This document shows positions 1-8,666 of a stretch of 64,000 nucleotides of DNA, piece by piece. Below the pieces are notes generated by a model that did no database searches, was not told where the DNA came from, and saw nothing but the letters and a program-made list of their open reading frames with translations. Within the stretch, counting starts at the first letter, position 1. Each line of letters opens with the position of its first letter. The DNA is from Actinomyces bovis (GTDB lineage Bacteria; Actinomycetota; Actinomycetes; Actinomycetales; Actinomycetaceae), in the NCBI RefSeq assembly GCF_900444995.1, contig NZ_UAPQ01000009.1, positions 1 through 64,000 on the forward strand, given 5' to 3'. Both the position numbers and the translations under genes were made by a program.

Positions 1-345
1 CCCCGCTACGAGATCGCCAAGACCTACGTCGCCATCGTCGAGGGCCAGGTCGAGCACTGGGTCCCGCGCAAGCTCAAGCGGGGTATCGAGCTCGAGGACG
101 GGCCCGCCCAGGCGGACCGCGTCGTCGTCAAGGACTCCGGGCCCGCCGGCTCCATCGTCGAGATCACCCTGCACTCGGGGCGCAACCGCATCGTGCGCCG
201 CATGCTCGACGCCGTCGGGCACCCCGTCACGCGCCTGGCCCGCACCCGGCTGGGGCCGCTGACCGTCGGCTCACTGCGTCCCGGGCAGATGCGACGGCTG
301 ACCGGCGACGAGGTCGCCGCCCTGCAGCGGGAGGTCGGACTGTGA
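1..345 (+). CDS. rluB: 23S rRNA pseudouridine synthase, RsuA/RluB family (C-terminal part only)
   Basis: The frame is open from base 1 and ends at a TGA at 343-345; the N-terminus lies outside the window. The visible 114 residues show the RsuA-family ending: an early KTY stretch, a segment with GRNRIVRRML (the usual substrate-contact motif is GRxRQVRRM), and RLARTRLGPL near the end. Such enzymes isomerise a uridine in large-subunit rRNA during ribosome assembly. In actinobacteria this gene commonly follows scpA/scpB and precedes tyrA, cmk and der, which matches the genes to the right. Its stop overlaps a GTG (342-344) that may be the original tyrA start. Codon use is extremely GC-rich, like the next two genes. 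The family call is strong; the RluB assignment rests on synteny. Confidence 0.88.
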   Translation, partial: PRYEIAKTYVAIVEGQVEHWVPRKLKRGIELEDGPAQADRVVVKDSGPAGSIVEITLHSGRNRIVRRMLDAVGHPVTRLARTRLGPLTVGSLRPGQMRRLTGDEVAALQREVGL

Positions 346-400
346 GCACAGCCGCCCCCAGCGGACCAACCCGCACGCCGTTGTCTCGACCACCGGGCCG

Positions 401-1519
401 GTGCTCGTCGTCGGCACCGGGTTGCTCGGCACCTCCCTCGCCCTGGCGCTCTCCGCCGCCGGCATCGAGGTCCAGCTGGGCGACACCTCACCGACCTCCC
501 TGGCCCTCGCCCGCGACATGGGCGCCGGGCGGGTCCGCGAGGCCTCCAGCCAGCAGCCGCGCCTCGTCGTCGTCGCCACCCCGCCGGACGTGGCAGCCGC
601 CGTCGTCCTGCGCGAGCTCGAGGCCCATCCCGAGGCCGTCGTCACCGACGTCGCCAGCGTCAAGGACCGGGTGCGCGCCGAGGTCCTGGCCCACGCCGGC
701 GAGCACGCGCGCCGCTACGTCGGCTCCCACCCCATGGCGGGGCGTGAGCGCTCCGGCGCCGCCGCCGCCGACTCCGACCTGTTCGTCGGACGCCCGTGGG
801 TCATCGTCGCCGACGGCGCCGACCCGGCCGCCGAGCTCGCCGTGCGCAACCTCGCCGTGGACGTCGGCGCCACCCCGATCCGCATGGGCTCAGCGGAGCA
901 CGACGCCGCGGTCGCCGCCGTCAGCCACGTGCCCCAGCTCATGTCCTCCCTGCTGGCCGCGCGCCTGGAGGACCTGCCCGAGAGCGCCCTCGCCCTGGCC
1001 GGGCAGGGGCTGCGCGACACGACCCGCATCGCGGCCTCCGACCCGCGCCTGTGGGCCGCGATCCTCGTGGGCAACGCCGGTCCCGTGGCGGGGCTGCTGC
1101 GCCAGGTGCGCGCCGATCTCGACGCGCTCATCGGCGGCATCGAGCAGGCGGCGCTGGACCCCGCCTCCGAGCAGTACGCCGCCCACGGGGGTGTCGAGAC
1201 CATCCCACCGGGCGCCGTCGGGGCCGTCATGGACGTCATGGGCCGGGGCAACGCGGGCCGCTCACGCATCCCCGGCAAGCACGGCGGAGCGCCGCGCCGC
1301 TACACCGAGGTCCAGGTGCTCGTGCCGGACGTCGCCGGCTCGCTGGGCCGCCTGTTCTCCGACGTCGGCGAGGCCGGCATCAACATCGAGGACTTCTCCA
1401 TGGAGCACTCGGCCGGGCAGAGCGCCGGCGTCGCCATGCTCTCGGTCGTGCCCAGCGCCGCCCAGGCACTGGAGGAGGCGCTGGACTCCCGCGGCTGGCG
1501 CGTCGTGGTGGTGGGCTGA
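401..1519 (+). CDS. tyrA: Prephenate dehydrogenase with C-terminal ACT domain
   Basis: NAD(P)-dependent oxidative decarboxylation of prephenate to 4-hydroxyphenylpyruvate in tyrosine synthesis. The protein begins directly on the Rossmann motif VLVVGTGLLGTSLAL, continues through a catalytic region containing GSHPMAGRERSG and SHVPQLMSS, and ends with an ACT-type regulatory domain (about residues 300-370, starting YTEVQVLVPDVAGSLG) that probably senses an amino acid. A GTG at 401 is the first start in this frame, but it leaves no residues before the first beta strand. A GTG at 342 overlapping the rluB stop reads MSTAAPSGPTRTP in another frame and would join this frame if a single base were added near 373-383. 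A small frameshift or sequence error is therefore suspected. The gene lies between rluB and cmk, as in other actinobacteria. Confidence 0.9.
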   Translation: MLVVGTGLLGTSLALALSAAGIEVQLGDTSPTSLALARDMGAGRVREASSQQPRLVVVATPPDVAAAVVLRELEAHPEAVVTDVASVKDRVRAEVLAHAGEHARRYVGSHPMAGRERSGAAAADSDLFVGRPWVIVADGADPAAELAVRNLAVDVGATPIRMGSAEHDAAVAAVSHVPQLMSSLLAARLEDLPESALALAGQGLRDTTRIAASDPRLWAAILVGNAGPVAGLLRQVRADLDALIGGIEQAALDPASEQYAAHGGVETIPPGAVGAVMDVMGRGNAGRSRIPGKHGGAPRRYTEVQVLVPDVAGSLGRLFSDVGEAGINIEDFSMEHSAGQSAGVAMLSVVPSAAQALEEALDSRGWRVVVVG

Positions 1520-1522
1520 GCC

Positions 1523-2467
1523 GTGCGTGTCCTTCTCCTGGGCTCCGGCGTCATCGGATCAAGCTACGGCCTGCTGCTCAGCCGGGTCACCGACGTCGCC
1601 GTGCTGGCGCGCCCCGAGCGCGCCGAGGAACTCTCCCGGGGCGTGCGGGTGACGCTGCGCGACCCCGCGGGCCAGCGGTGCCGCACCGCCACCTGGCGCC
1701 CGAAGGTCCTCACGGTGCCCCCGGACGAGGGACACGGGCCGGACCTGGTGCTGGTGAGCGTCGACCGGACCCACCTGTCCCACGTGCTGCCCACGTTGCG
1801 CCGGCTCGCCGGGCACGCCCCGATCCTGTTCATGCTCAACCACTGGGACATCACCGGCCAGCTCGACGGCGTCCTGCGGCGCAGCGACTATCTCTTGGGC
1901 TTCCCGGGGCAGGTCGGCGGTGGTCGGTCGCCGGGCGCGGTGGACGCCACCCTGTTCCCGCACGGAACCGTGCTCGAGCGCGGCGAGGGCCGGCGACGGG
2001 CGGAGGCGGACGCCGTCGGCACCCTCCTCACACGTGCCGGGCTGCGGGTCACGCGGCACGGCGACCTGCCCGGGTGGCTCGCCGTCCACTACCTCCAGCA
2101 GTCCGTGACCCCCGGTGCGCTGGCCGAGGCCGGAGGCTACGACGCGCTCGTCGAGGACCGGCGGGCGCTGCGCCGCATGGTGCTGGCGCTGCGCGAGGGG
2201 CTGGCCGTGTGCCGGGCCCGGGGCATTCGCACCGGGCGGATCATGCCGGCACCGGCCCTGGCCCTGCCGACCGGACTCGTCGCCGCAGGCCTGGGGCGCA
2301 TGCTCGGGCAGGAGCCCACGCGCCGCATGGTGCTCGGACACATGGCCCACGGCCTGCCCGAGTGGCGTACGGGCCTGCGCGACGTGGCCGAGTCCGGCCG
2401 GCGCCTGGGCGTCGACATGCCCGTGTGGTGGTCCTACGAGGAGCAGCTGGCGGAGCCCACGGCCTGA
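1523..2467 (+). CDS. Ketopantoate reductase-like (ApbA/PanE family) oxidoreductase
   Basis: A 314-residue protein starting at a GTG 3 nt after the tyrA stop, so probably co-transcribed. It opens with a dinucleotide-binding motif [16 protein letters not shown], followed by a Rossmann domain (about 1-170) and a helical C-terminal domain, the general plan of ApbA/PanE ketopantoate reductases. PanE reduces 2-dehydropantoate to pantoate with NADPH. The canonical catalytic lysine and the conserved Asn/Glu could not be placed with certainty, so the substrate is unknown and it may be a paralogue with another role. Codon use is very GC-rich, like its two left neighbours and unlike cmk-der to the right. 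Bases 2468-2603 hold no recognisable gene. Confidence 0.7.
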   Translation: MRVLLLGSGVIGSSYGLLLSRVTDVAVLARPERAEELSRGVRVTLRDPAGQRCRTATWRPKVLTVPPDEGHGPDLVLVSVDRTHLSHVLPTLRRLAGHAPILFMLNHWDITGQLDGVLRRSDYLLGFPGQVGGGRSPGAVDATLFPHGTVLERGEGRRRAEADAVGTLLTRAGLRVTRHGDLPGWLAVHYLQQSVTPGALAEAGGYDALVEDRRALRRMVLALREGLAVCRARGIRTGRIMPAPALALPTGLVAAGLGRMLGQEPTRRMVLGHMAHGLPEWRTGLRDVAESGRRLGVDMPVWWSYEEQLAEPTA

Positions 2468-2603
2468 GCAGGGCGGGTCGCGGTGGCGGGCCGAGCGTGC
2501 ACGATCTCATGGGCGGTGCGCAGGGCCAGGTCCCGGGGCGCGTGGCAGGCTTGGGCGCAGATCGTCACCACGCCCCGGACCGGGCGCTGAGCAGGAGGCT
2601 GCC

Positions 2604-4769
2604 ATGGGAATTGTCGTCGCCATCGACGGACCGAGCGGATCGGGCAAGTCCACCGTCTCTAAACGTGTTGCCCACGCTCTGGGATTGGCCTATTTGGACA
2701 CTGGCGCCATGTATCGGGCCGCCGCTTGGTGGTGCGAGCACTCTGGCGTTGATTTGACTGACGCCGCTGCTGTCACCCGCGCGGTCTTTACCATGCCGCT
2801 AGAAATGGGCTTGGATCCGCAGGCTCCGGGTGTCACCTGCGACGGCCAGGACATCAACCAGGCCATCCGCGACCCGCATATTTCCACCGTGGTTTCTAAA
2901 GTGGCCACCAACTTGGATGTACGTGCTGAGTTGGCTCGTTTGCAGCGCGAGATCATCCAGCGCGAGGCCTTGGGGCTGACCGGCAGCTTTGCCGGAGGTG
3001 CGGGCATCGTCGCTGAAGGGCGGGATATCACCACGGTGATTGCTCCCGATGCCGACGTGCGCCTGCTGGTTACCGCTTCTGAGGAGGCCCGGCTGGCTCG
3101 GCGCGCCGGTGATCTGGAGGCGGCGGGTAAGAGCGTGGACGCGGCGGCGCTGCGGGATCAGGTGGTGCGCCGTGATTGCGACGATGCCACCGTCTCCCAG
3201 TTTCTTACCGCCCCTGAAGGCGTGACCTTGGTGGACTCCTCAGATATGACGTTGGAGGAGACCGTTGCGCAGGTGCTGGGCCTAGTGGAGGAGGCTGTCA
3301 GCGCTGCTGCTGAGCTGGATGCGGAGCAGGAGTTGCAGGTCCAGGCGATGCGCGTAGGCCTGGAGGATTACGAGCTGGATGAGGAGGACCTGGCACTCCT
3401 GGAGTCCAATGAGGATGTGCCCTTGGCTCCGCACGTGGAGGCGGGTTTGCCGGTGCTAGCCGTGGTGGGGCGCCCGAATGTTGGCAAGTCCACGCTGGTG
3501 AACCGTGTGCTGGGCCGCCGCGAGGCCGTAGTGCAGGACACTCCGGGTGTTACTCGCGACCGGGTGTCTTATCCGGCGGAGTGGTCGGGGCGTCGTTTCA
3601 CGATTGTGGACACGGGCGGCTGGGAGGTTGACGTTGAGGGCTTGGATGCCGCCGTCGCCACTCAAGCTGAGGTGGCTGTGGAGATGGCTGATGCCGTGCT
3701 GCTGGTGGTGGACGCCCAGGTGGGCATCACTGAGACAGATGCTCAGGTGGTGCGGATGTTGCGGCGCTCCGGTAAGCCGGTGGTGTTGGCTGCGAATAAG
3801 GTGGATTCTCCGGCCCAGGAGGGCGACGCCGCTAGCTTGTGGAATCTGGGCTTGGGGGAGCCTTTCCCGGTCTCGGCTTTGCATGGGCGGGGTAGTGGCG
3901 ATGTGCTGGATGCTTGTTTGCAGGTGCTGCCGGAGGTCTCCCGGGTGGCGCCGCCGGCCCCTGATGGTGATTTGCGCCGGGTGGCGCTGGTGGGGCGGCC
4001 GAATGTGGGCAAGTCTTCTTTGCTGAACTCTTTGGCGGGTTCACAGCGTGTGGTGGTTAATGAACTGGCGGGCACGACTCGTGACCCGGTGGATGAGGTG
4101 CTGGAACTGGATGGCCGCCAGTGGGTCTTTGTGGATACTGCGGGGATTCGCCGTCGGGTGAGGCAGTCGAGGGGCGCCGACTATTACGCGGTGCTGCGCA
4201 CTCAGGGTGCCATTGAGAAGGCTGAGGTGGCGGTGGTGTTGCTGGATGCCTCGGAGCCGGTCAGTGAGCAGGATGTGCGCGTGATTCAGCAGGCGGTGGA
4301 TGCGGGGCGGGCGCTGGTCCTGGTGAATAACAAGTGGGACTTGGTGGATGAGGAGCGGCAGAAGCTGCTGGGTTGGGAGACTGAGCATGATTTGGCGCAT
4401 GTTTCTTGGGCTCCGCACATTAACCTTTCGGCTTTGACTGGCTGGCATACGAATCGTCTGGTGCGGGCCTTGGATGCGGCGCTGGAGGGATGGGAGACGC
4501 GTATTCCTACGGGCAAACTCAATGCTTTCCTGGGGGAGTTGCAGGCGGCGACGCCGCATCCGCTGCGTGGCGGGAAGCAGCCGCGGATTCTGTTTGCTAC
4601 GCAGGTGCAGGCGGCCCCGCCGAGGATCATTATTTTCACGACTGGCTTCCTGGACCCGGGCTATCGGCGTTTCATTGAGCGGCGCTTGCGTGAGGACTTT
4701 GGTTTTGTGGGTACACCGATTCAGATCGGCGTGCGCGTGCGCGAGAAGCGCGAGCGCCGCAATCGGTGA
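2604..4769 (+). CDS. cmk-der: Bifunctional cytidylate kinase / ribosome-assembly GTPase Der
   Basis: A single 721-residue frame combines two normally separate enzymes. Residues 1 to about 230 are CMP kinase, with P-loop GPSGSGKS near residue 9 and the [10 protein letters not shown] motif; it phosphorylates CMP/dCMP. After an acidic linker rich in Glu/Asp/Leu (about 230-275), residues 276-721 are Der: a first GTPase domain with GRPNVGKST and DTPGVTRDR, a second with [14 protein letters not shown] and NNKWDL, then a C-terminal KH-like domain. Der acts in 50S subunit maturation. The start is fixed by an AGGAGG-type site at about 2593 and the immediate [12 protein letters not shown]. Fused Cmk-Der proteins are known in some actinobacteria. 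Base composition drops sharply from the genes on the left. Confidence 0.96.
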   Translation: MGIVVAIDGPSGSGKSTVSKRVAHALGLAYLDTGAMYRAAAWWCEHSGVDLTDAAAVTRAVFTMPLEMGLDPQAPGVTCDGQDINQAIRDPHISTVVSKVATNLDVRAELARLQREIIQREALGLTGSFAGGAGIVAEGRDITTVIAPDADVRLLVTASEEARLARRAGDLEAAGKSVDAAALRDQVVRRDCDDATVSQFLTAPEGVTLVDSSDMTLEETVAQVLGLVEEAVSAAAELDAEQELQVQAMRVGLEDYELDEEDLALLESNEDVPLAPHVEAGLPVLAVVGRPNVGKSTLVNRVLGRREAVVQDTPGVTRDRVSYPAEWSGRRFTIVDTGGWEVDVEGLDAAVATQAEVAVEMADAVLLVVDAQVGITETDAQVVRMLRRSGKPVVLAANKVDSPAQEGDAASLWNLGLGEPFPVSALHGRGSGDVLDACLQVLPEVSRVAPPAPDGDLRRVALVGRPNVGKSSLLNSLAGSQRVVVNELAGTTRDPVDEVLELDGRQWVFVDTAGIRRRVRQSRGADYYAVLRTQGAIEKAEVAVVLLDASEPVSEQDVRVIQQAVDAGRALVLVNNKWDLVDEERQKLLGWETEHDLAHVSWAPHINLSALTGWHTNRLVRALDAALEGWETRIPTGKLNAFLGELQAATPHPLRGGKQPRILFATQVQAAPPRIIIFTTGFLDPGYRRFIERRLREDFGFVGTPIQIGVRVREKRERRNR

Positions 4770-4844
4770 GGTCGACTGCGTTATTCGGTTAGGTGGACTG
4801 GGCGGTGGGCATGGCAGGCCTCTAGGTAGGGCCTAGAAGGGATC

Positions 4845-5081
4845 TTGCTGAGGATGTTCACTCCGGTGACCACGATCAGCGGCACGTCTGCCCACTACAT
4901 TGGCGACCGGGTCAAGCGTGGCTGGGCAACTCGTACCGAGGCCCGGACCGGGGTTGATCGCTGGATCGAGGTGGTCTACAACCGGCGTCGGTTGCATTCC
5001 TCGCTCGGGTACCAGTCGCCAGTCGAGTTCGAACAACACAAGCAACAAGCTGACGTATCAATCAAGGATCAAGCCGCGTAA
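4845..5081 (+). pseudogene. IS3-family transposase (OrfB) C-terminal remnant
   Basis: The reading frame ends with the hallmark IS3 OrfB tail: WATRTEARTGVDRWIEV, YNRRRLHSSLGYQSP and VEFEQHK. Only the last 55 or so residues of the integrase core are present; the first part of the frame (4845-4905) is not recognisably transposase, and no DDE residues or OrfA remain. The element is therefore a dead fragment. The right end (ACGTGTCCTCAACTT around 5087-5101) runs straight into the 3' end of the neighbouring pentapeptide-repeat gene, whose TGA stop (minus strand, 5097-5095) falls inside it. Apart from this remnant, the interval 4770-5094 holds nothing else I can identify. Confidence 0.85.
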
Positions 5082-5094
5082 GCGGGACGTGTCC

Positions 5095-6279
5095 TCAACT
5101 TGCGGAGAAGCCCACTGGGAAGATCCACTTAATGATATTACCTTTATCGTCGAAACGTGCCCACCTCGCTCCTAACGGTAAATGAGTTGCATTGTCGAGC
5201 CGCAGCCTTGGCGGAAAAAGAATATCCTCGCGATGCTTCTCGTTAAAGGTTGCGTCCATGAAGTTGGCGTCGGTGGTGAAGGTGGCACACTCGAAGGATG
5301 CAGGGGAGGTAAAGATTGTGCGTTCGAAGGAAGTGGTACCAATGAAGGTGGCATCCTTGAAGCTGGCGTCGGTGGTGAAGGTGGCACCCTTGAAGCTGAC
5401 ATTGGCAGTGAAGGTCACACACTCGAAGTTGGCGTCGGTGGTGAAGGTGGCACACTCGAAGGATGCAGGGGAGGTAAAGATTGTGCGTTCGAAGGAAGTG
5501 GTACCAATGAAGGTGGCATCCTTGAAGCTGGCGTCGGTGGTGAAGGTGGCACCCTTGAAGCTGACATTGGCAGTGAAGGTCACACACTCGAAGTTGGCCA
5601 ATTCGGTAATGATGGCGCCGTGAAGGTCTATGGTGCAGTCACACCACAGTTGGTCGTCACGGACGGCTTGTTCGATGGCTGAGGACTTGCGGTGCTTGCG
5701 GAGATGTTTGCCAAGAACCTCTATCACGGTGGACTCAACTGCTCCGTCATGACTCACGTAGACTTTCTTTGTGGCAGGCTCGCTTGCGCTAGCATTCGCG
5801 TCTGTGACGCTTTCCCATGTGCCACGCTTTGTCCGCAAGTATCCGCATAAGATATTGACGACGCGCTGACGGTAGTCACCCTTAAAAGTGTCCGCAACGT
5901 ACGCAAGAGAATAAACTCCTGCAATCCGAATCTGGGGAGACTCTCCTCCCAAATGTCCTACAGCATTGTGTAGCCTTTGCTCTGCGGCGACACTCTCGGC
6001 GCTAGCCCGCTCACGGTATTTGATTACTAGGTAGCCGGTGCCGCCGATTCCACCAATGGTCGTCAGTGACACCTTGATGACGTCTAAGCCGGTCACGTCC
6101 TTTCCGGCATTCCGCCAGTTTGTCAGGAAGCGGTCCCAGGTCCAAAAAACACCCTTACCCCAAAGCCATCCCAGCAGCGTGAACACTATGAGTGCCAAGA
6201 CAACCCATAGGAGAATTACTCGGAACAACGGCCAGTTTCCAAAGCGGAGCAGCTCCACACGAGGTTTGCCCTTCGCCAT
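5095..6279 (-). CDS. Membrane-anchored pentapeptide-repeat protein
   Basis: A 394-residue protein. A strong site (GGAAGGAG) precedes the ATG at 6279, giving MAKGKPRVELL. Residues 15-40 form a hydrophobic helix and about 66-86 a second, so the chain is probably anchored by two membrane segments. A soluble helical section follows, with SPQIRIAGVYSLAYVAD (114-130) and RQRVVNILCGYLRT (138-150). After LWCDCTIDLHGA (211-222) comes a pentapeptide-repeat region of the F-x-x-A-T/F type (about 228-350) predicted to form a right-handed quadrilateral beta helix. Residues 230-284 are repeated exactly as 285-339. The C-terminus (WARFDDKGN) resembles the paralogue at 10130-11458 but is shorter, probably because the IS3 remnant supplies the stop. 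Function unknown. Confidence 0.85.
   Translation of the reverse strand: MAKGKPRVELLRFGNWPLFRVILLWVVLALIVFTLLGWLWGKGVFWTWDRFLTNWRNAGKDVTGLDVIKVSLTTIGGIGGTGYLVIKYRERASAESVAAEQRLHNAVGHLGGESPQIRIAGVYSLAYVADTFKGDYRQRVVNILCGYLRTKRGTWESVTDANASASEPATKKVYVSHDGAVESTVIEVLGKHLRKHRKSSAIEQAVRDDQLWCDCTIDLHGAIITELANFECVTFTANVSFKGATFTTDASFKDATFIGTTSFERTIFTSPASFECATFTTDANFECVTFTANVSFKGATFTTDASFKDATFIGTTSFERTIFTSPASFECATFTTDANFMDATFNEKHREDILFPPRLRLDNATHLPLGARWARFDDKGNIIKWIFPVGFSAS
5260..5589. repeat. Perfect tandem duplication, 2 x 165 bp
   Basis: Bases 5260-5424 and 5425-5589 are identical over all 165 positions, and the next 9 bases (5590-5598) begin a third copy. The unit encodes 55 residues, exactly 11 pentapeptides, so the reading frame and the pentapeptide phase are both kept. 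It lies inside the pentapeptide-repeat gene on the minus strand. Complete identity means the duplication is recent or is being homogenised. Confidence 0.97.
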
Positions 6280-6391
6280 ATTGGCTCCTTCCACCATGTT
6301 TGCCGCTAATAGCAACCTGCTATGGAGCAGAGTCTCCGTCGCGCAGACAGCCCAACCTGCTTCTTCTCCGAGACAAGCAGTAATCTAGCGC

Positions 6392-6628
6392 TCATGGCGT
6401 AGGAGAGCTTGCCTTTTGACTCCTTAAAGCCCCTTGTTCTTCGTTGGAAGTAACCAGCTGTAGTTCCACCTCGGCGGGGTCTAGTCCAGTTAGGTAGGCG
6501 ACGGTCTCGAGCATTTCATCCTGCGCCTCTTCCAGCTGCTTGACCTGGGAGACAGCCCCGAGCTCCGGCACCTCCAGCACCCACCAGTTACCTCTGCCAC
6601 GCTCAGCGCTCACCGTAAACCTTCTCAA
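6392..6628 (-). CDS. Orphan HicB-like antitoxin-fold small protein
   Basis: A 78-residue protein starting at a TTG preceded by GGAGGGG at good spacing. The N-terminal half (MRRFTVSAERGRGNWWVLEV followed by a short VPELG element) has the beta-strand pattern of the HicB partial RNase-H fold: an aromatic strand, then PELGA, then an alpha helix with LEEAQDEMLETVAYLTGL. In true HicAB modules HicB neutralises the HicA mRNA interferase. No HicA-like frame lies on either side, and the usual C-terminal DNA-binding domain is absent. It may therefore be a solitary regulator or a remnant. The assignment rests on pattern recognition only. Confidence 0.55.
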   Translation of the reverse strand: MRRFTVSAERGRGNWWVLEVPELGAVSQVKQLEEAQDEMLETVAYLTGLDPAEVELQLVTSNEEQGALRSQKASSPTP

Positions 6629-6694
6629 CGGAACCCCTCCACAGACACTTAATTGCCGCTACTAACGGCCCACCCCTGACCGCACTAGCCCGCC

Positions 6695-6706
6695 TACACT
6701 GGCCGC
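6695..6706 (+). promoter_or_regulatory. Leaderless promoter of pgi (-10 TACACT)
   Basis: TACACT at 6695-6700 fits the actinobacterial -10 consensus TANNNT and is followed by 6 nt and the ATG at 6707. This spacing places the transcription start on the start codon. No Shine-Dalgarno sequence is visible. Confidence 0.65.
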
Positions 6707-8362
6707 ATGATCAAGCCTGTTGACGCCACCGAGACCGAAGCCTGGAACACCCTCACCAAGCTACACGAGTCCTTTAACCCTGACCTGCGCGCCTGGTTCG
6801 CCACCGACCCCGGCCGCGCCGCGCGCTTCTCCTACGAGATGGGGGACCTCTTCGTCGACCTCTCCAAGAGCTTCCTCACCGACGATATCCGCGACGCCCT
6901 TGTCAAGCTGGCGCAAGAAGTGGACGTACCAGGCCGCCGAGACGCCATGTACGCCGGTGAGCACATCAATATCACTGAGGACCGCGCCGTCCTCCACACC
7001 GCGCTACGTCGTCGTGAAGATGACGTCCTGACCGTGGACGGGCAGGACGTCATTAAAGACGTCCACGAGACCCTCAACCAGGTCTACGCCTTCGCCGAGC
7101 GGGTGCGCTCGGGCGAGTGGACCGGCGTGACCGGCAAGCGCATCGAGACGGTCGTCAACATCGGCATCGGCGGCAGCGACCTCGGCCCCGTCATGGTCTA
7201 CGAGGCCCTGAGGCCCTACGTCCAGGACGGCCTGGAGTGCCGCTTCATCTCCAACATCGACCCCGCCGACTGCGCCGAGAAGGTCAAGGACCTCGACCCC
7301 GAGACCACGCTGTTCATCATCGCCTCCAAGACCTTCACGACGCTGGAGACGCTGACCAACGCGCGCATGGCCCGCGACTGGTTCCTTGCTGCGCTCAAGG
7401 CCAAGGGTGTCAGCACCGAGGGGGCCATCGCCAAGCACTTCGTCGCGGTGTCCACCGCCCTGGACAAGGTTGCCGAGTTCGGCATCGACCCGGCCAACGC
7501 CTTCGGCTTCTGGAGCTGGGTGGGCGGGCGCTACTCCGTGGGCTCCGCCGTCGGCACCGTCCTCGCCGTCGCCATCGGCCCGGAAAGCTTCCGCGACTTC
7601 CTCGCCGGCTTCCACGCCGTCGACGAGCACTTCGCAACCAAGGCCCCCTCCGAGAACGTCCCCATGCTCATGGGGTTGCTCAACGTCTGGTACGTCAACT
7701 TCTTCAGGGCCGCCACCCACGCCGTCCTGCCCTACGCGCAGTACCTGCACCGCTTCCCGGCCTACCTGCAGCAGTTGACCATGGAGTCCAACGGCAAGAG
7801 CGTGCGCTGGGACGGCACCCCCGTGACCACCGAGACCGGCGAGGTCTTCTGGGGCGAGCCCGGCACCAACGGCCAGCACGCCTTCTACCAGCTCATCCAC
7901 CAGGGCACCCAGCTCATCCCCGCGGACTTCATCGCCGTGGCCAACCCGCAGCACCCGGTCAAGGACGGTGAGGTGGACGTGCACGAGCTGTTCCTGTCCA
8001 ACTACCTCGCCCAGACGGCGGCGCTCGCCTTCGGCAAGACCGTCGAGGAGGTGCGTGCCGAGGGCACACCCGAGGAGATCGTCCCCGCCCGTGTCTTCGC
8101 CGGTAACAGGCCGACGACGTCGATCCTGGCCCCGGCGCTCACCCCCTCGGTGGTGGGCCAGCTCATCGCCCTGTACGAGCACATCACCTTCACCCAGGGC
8201 ATCGTGTGGGGCATCGACTCCTTCGACCAGTGGGGTGTCGAGCTGGGCAAGAAGCTCGCCCTGGAGATCGCCCCGGCCGTGCAGGGCGACGAGGCGGCCC
8301 TGGAGGCCCAGGACTCCTCGACCCAGCAGCTCATCCGCCGCTACCGCGCCCTGCGCAAGTAA
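6707..8362 (+). CDS. pgi: Glucose-6-phosphate isomerase
   Basis: 551 residues, full length for bacterial PGI, interconverting glucose 6-phosphate and fructose 6-phosphate in the cytoplasm. Recognisable motifs are [19 protein letters not shown] (phosphosugar binding), the SKTFTTLET loop, the signature [38 protein letters not shown] with catalytic Glu and His, and a late catalytic Lys region [13 protein letters not shown]. The gene is compositionally split: roughly the first 350 bases use mixed third positions (CCT, GTT, CTA, AAT, GAA, ATT AAA), whereas from about 7060 to the stop almost every codon ends in G or C. This suggests the 3' three quarters came from a higher-GC relative. Monocistronic, with its own leaderless promoter and a strong terminator. 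Confidence 0.98.
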   Translation: MIKPVDATETEAWNTLTKLHESFNPDLRAWFATDPGRAARFSYEMGDLFVDLSKSFLTDDIRDALVKLAQEVDVPGRRDAMYAGEHINITEDRAVLHTALRRREDDVLTVDGQDVIKDVHETLNQVYAFAERVRSGEWTGVTGKRIETVVNIGIGGSDLGPVMVYEALRPYVQDGLECRFISNIDPADCAEKVKDLDPETTLFIIASKTFTTLETLTNARMARDWFLAALKAKGVSTEGAIAKHFVAVSTALDKVAEFGIDPANAFGFWSWVGGRYSVGSAVGTVLAVAIGPESFRDFLAGFHAVDEHFATKAPSENVPMLMGLLNVWYVNFFRAATHAVLPYAQYLHRFPAYLQQLTMESNGKSVRWDGTPVTTETGEVFWGEPGTNGQHAFYQLIHQGTQLIPADFIAVANPQHPVKDGEVDVHELFLSNYLAQTAALAFGKTVEEVRAEGTPEEIVPARVFAGNRPTTSILAPALTPSVVGQLIALYEHITFTQGIVWGIDSFDQWGVELGKKLALEIAPAVQGDEAALEAQDSSTQQLIRRYRALRK

Positions 8363-8370
8363 GCGCGACG

Positions 8371-8422
8371 CCGGGGCGCTGACTGGCTTTGTCTACAGCA
8401 CAGCAGCCAGTCAACGCCCCGG
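8371..8422 (+). terminator. Stem-loop terminator after pgi
   Basis: An 18-bp stem with one mismatch (8371-8388 with 8405-8422, CCGGGGCGCTGACTGGCT on the left arm) and a 16-nt loop begins 8 nt after the pgi stop. There is no clear T-run. Confidence 0.7.
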
Positions 8423-8512
8423 TGACAGGGGTCACGAGCGGACGATTTCAGTCCAGGCGGGACGGTGGGCTAAGGTTCTACTCGTTCCGAGCGGACCTGC
8501 TCCGCGAGGCAA

Positions 8513-8589
<77 letters not shown>

Positions 8590-8666
8590 AAAGAACATCA
8601 CTTCGTGCGTGGCTCCTAGAAGGAGGCCAGCACCGGAATCAGAACCGGGCCGTTCGCCAAGGCATG

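Noticed and set aside
342-1652. A 436-residue frame starting at GTG 342
   Set aside because: Only its first 13 codons resemble a plausible TyrA leader; the rest is out of frame with the conserved motifs and is Pro/Ser/Arg-rich shadow sequence.
796-2757. A 653-residue plus-strand frame across tyrA and the reductase gene
   Set aside because: Arg/Gly/Pro-rich product with no motif; a by-product of very high GC on genes in another frame.
5181-5682. Gly/Glu-rich plus-strand frames over the pentapeptide repeats, or a CRISPR-like array
   Set aside because: Both are artefacts of the tandem pentapeptide DNA; the repeat unit is coding and there are no spacers.
7004-8182. A 392-residue frame opposite pgi
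   Set aside because: Antisense to clear PGI motifs; composition follows the GC-rich codons of pgi.
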